Origin: Clostridium carboxidivorans P7
GTDB lineage: Bacteria > Bacillota > Clostridia > Clostridiales > Clostridiaceae
Direction: 5' to 3'
Assembly (NCBI RefSeq): GCF_001038625.1
Contig: NZ_CP011803.1
Location: 2,542,001-2,606,000 of the forward strand
DNA: 64,000 bases
Under the pieces are notes generated by a model. It did no database searches and was not told the origin of the DNA. It saw nothing but the letters and a program-made list of their open reading frames with translations. Positions 62,373-64,000 of the stretch are shown here, piece after piece. Positions within the stretch are counted from its first letter, which is position 1. Each line of letters starts with the position of its first letter. Both the position numbers and the translations under genes were made by a program.

Positions 62373-63800
62373 TTATTTATCTAATGAATAGCATACCTTA
62401 CCTGGATTCATAATATAGTTCGGATCAAAAGCTTTTTTAATACCTTTCATTAAATCCATATTTATGTTTCCAACACTATCTGCTAAATAGCTAATTTTTC
62501 CACTACCAATTCCATGTTCTCCTGAAACAAGACCACCACAGTCTGTTGCTTCTTTATAGATGATCTTAAAGAATTTATCAACTCTTGTTTTAAATTCTGA
62601 CTCTTCTAAGTCATTACTGCATTGGTATATATGAAGATTTCCATCTCCTGCATGTCCAAAACTCTTAATAGTTAATCCACATTCTTCACCAGTTTTATTT
62701 ACAAAAGTAAGATAAGAAGCAATCTTATTTACTGGAACTACAACGTCACATTCATCTAATAATTTTGTTTCTGCCATAATTGCATCTAAGAAGCTAGAAC
62801 GTGCAGCCCATGCATCCTTCATTTTTGCAGGTGTATCTGCTACAAGAACATCAATTGCTCCTGCTTCTAAAACTATTTCACTTGCTTGTTCAATAAGATT
62901 ATTTAATTCATCTTCACTACTTGCATCTAAAGTAACAAGTAAGTATGCATTTGCAGTTACTCCATCAACTACTTGTGGGAATACACTCTTTCCAACATAT
63001 CTTTCACTAGCTAATACAATTTCTCTTTCCATAAATTCTAATGCCTGTGGATTCATGTGCTCCATTTTAAATTTAGGAACAGTAGCAATACAATCATCTA
63101 AATTTTCAAAAGGAATAATTAAACTTGCAGCTACCTTTGGTGCTGGCATAGTTTTCAAAGTAATCTCTGTAATGATTCCAAGAGTACCTTCTGAACCAAT
63201 CATTAAATTCAAAAGACTGTAACCTGAACTTGTTTTTGATACTGAAGCTCCAAAGTTAGTAATTTCTCCTGATGGAAGTACAACTGTCATTGCACGTACA
63301 TAATCACGAGTTGCACCGTATTTAACAGCTCTCATTCCACCAGCATTTGTTGAAACATTTCCGCCTAAACAAGCAGATTTTTCACCAGGATCTGGAGCAT
63401 ATAATAGTCCATGTTTTGCACAGTCCTCTGCAAGATCCTTTAATAAAACACCAGCTTGAACACGAACAACAAAGTTCTCCATGTCATAAGAAAGTATTTT
63501 ATTCATCTTTGAAATATCAATCAGAACTCCTCCTAAAAGTGGAACTGCTCCTCCTGCAAGTCCTGTTCCTGCTCCTCTTGGAGTTACTGGTATTTTGTTT
63601 TCATTACATATTTTTACTACTGCAGCAACTTCTTCTGTAGAGTGTGCAACTAATACAACTTGTGGATCTTTTTTTCCATAAATAGGCATTTCATCATGAC
63701 AATAATCTTTATTTATATCATCACCTAACAAAATATGTCCTGGAGCTGCCTCCTTAAGTTTTGAAATTAATTCTTCTGTCAATTCATTGTAATTAGCCAT
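62373..63800 (-). CDS. FAD-linked lactate/glycolate dehydrogenase (GlcD/LctD type)
   Basis: 475 residues. VTPRGAGTGLAGGAVPL is the PCMH-type FAD site, FGHAGDGNLHIYQC and SGEHGIGSGKISYL are the C-terminal substrate-domain motifs of GlcD/D-lactate dehydrogenases. In anaerobes such enzymes (LctD) oxidise lactate with an EtfAB complex by electron confurcation. The lactate permease gene lies just upstream, supporting lactate as substrate. A TTA/TAT simple repeat (62319-62370) fills part of the gap to the acyl-CoA dehydrogenase gene. Confidence 0.87.
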   Translation of the reverse strand: MANYNELTEELISKLKEAAPGHILLGDDINKDYCHDEMPIYGKKDPQVVLVAHSTEEVAAVVKICNENKIPVTPRGAGTGLAGGAVPLLGGVLIDISKMNKILSYDMENFVVRVQAGVLLKDLAEDCAKHGLLYAPDPGEKSACLGGNVSTNAGGMRAVKYGATRDYVRAMTVVLPSGEITNFGASVSKTSSGYSLLNLMIGSEGTLGIITEITLKTMPAPKVAASLIIPFENLDDCIATVPKFKMEHMNPQALEFMEREIVLASERYVGKSVFPQVVDGVTANAYLLVTLDASSEDELNNLIEQASEIVLEAGAIDVLVADTPAKMKDAWAARSSFLDAIMAETKLLDECDVVVPVNKIASYLTFVNKTGEECGLTIKSFGHAGDGNLHIYQCSNDLEESEFKTRVDKFFKIIYKEATDCGGLVSGEHGIGSGKISYLADSVGNINMDLMKGIKKAFDPNYIMNPGKVCYSLDK

Positions 63801-63845
63801 AGTAATCCTTCCCTTCTAATTTTTTCTTACCATATTATTAAAAGT

Positions 63846-64000
63846 TTATATTAATGTTCCTACAAAACATACGATGCCGGCAATAACTACATAGATCATA
63901 AAATATTTAAACACACTTCCTAAAACTTTACTTTCTGAACCAGATTTGTTAATTGCAGTTACACCAATTGCAATACTTTGAGGACAAATCATCTTTCCTA
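63846..64000 (-). CDS. lctP: L-lactate permease, C-terminal end (partial)
   Basis: The last 51 residues of a gene running off the right edge. GKMICPQSIAIGVTAINKSG is the conserved C-terminal motif of LctP permeases, followed by a final hydrophobic helix (YFMIYVVIAGIVCFVGTLI). It imports lactate with protons. Its stop is 45 bp before the lactate dehydrogenase gene, so they form one operon. Confidence 0.82.
   Translation of the reverse strand, partial: GKMICPQSIAIGVTAINKSGSESKVLGSVFKYFMIYVVIAGIVCFVGTLI

Noticed and set aside
62319..62378. TTA/TAT simple-sequence repeat between the dehydrogenase genes
   Set aside because: Low-complexity AT repeat; nothing ties it to phase variation or regulation.

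Overview
The window is low-GC, gene-dense DNA with strong GGAGG-type ribosome binding sites. It contains three complete spore-germination receptor operons, a YtaF-type sporulation protein, many anaerobe-type redox proteins and a lactate/acyl-CoA metabolism cluster. Together these point to an anaerobic, spore-forming Clostridium-like firmicute. A probable selenocysteine codon suggests that the host has Sec machinery. I cannot name the species.

Layout. 1-7545: cell envelope, metal and redox housekeeping (amino acid permease fragment, PAP2 phosphatase, L,D-transpeptidase, MntH, ferritin, a siroheme/Fe-S reductase-like protein, Ohr). 7917-21510: a lipoprotein, germination operon 1 (A-C-small protein-B), YtaF, a long inverted-repeat element, ketopantoate reductase, a phosphoesterase, a second L,D-transpeptidase and germination operon 2 (A-C-B, with a good sigma-G-type promoter). 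21638-32511: an arsenic island with ArsA, ArsD, ArsR, a CoA-disulfide reductase/rhodanese fusion, Acr3, two C_GCAxxG_C_C proteins, an ArsN-like acetyltransferase, ArsM, a Cys-rich MarR regulator, an ArsP-like permease, a small thioredoxin and a second ArsR. The arsR and acr3 promoters are diverged copies of one sequence. 32602-36258: germination operon 3 (B-C-A).

36370-47700: a terminal-inverted-repeat element that supplies the stop codon of a lipoprotein gene, a GT-C-type membrane glycosyltransferase, a Dus enzyme, and a c-di-GMP module. In that module a diguanylate cyclase and a chemoreceptor are each preceded by a c-di-GMP-II riboswitch with a terminator. Then come a hydrolase and AraC and HxlR regulators. 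47746-59652: PrsW-like protease, another chemoreceptor, a MerR regulator divergent from a heterodimeric ABC exporter, a two-component system, and a TVP38-like protein with PssA. 59864-64000: a DUF5714-type gene with an in-frame TGA followed by a SECIS-like hairpin, then an acyl-CoA dehydrogenase, a GlcD-type lactate dehydrogenase and the end of a lactate permease.

The best leads are the candidate selenoprotein (59864-60661), a 262-bp structured repeat present twice with compensatory base changes (38873-39134 and 55874-56135), the paired c-di-GMP-II riboswitches, and the duplicated arsenic control region beside a permease gene remnant. All functional calls rest on reading sequence motifs; no database search was run.
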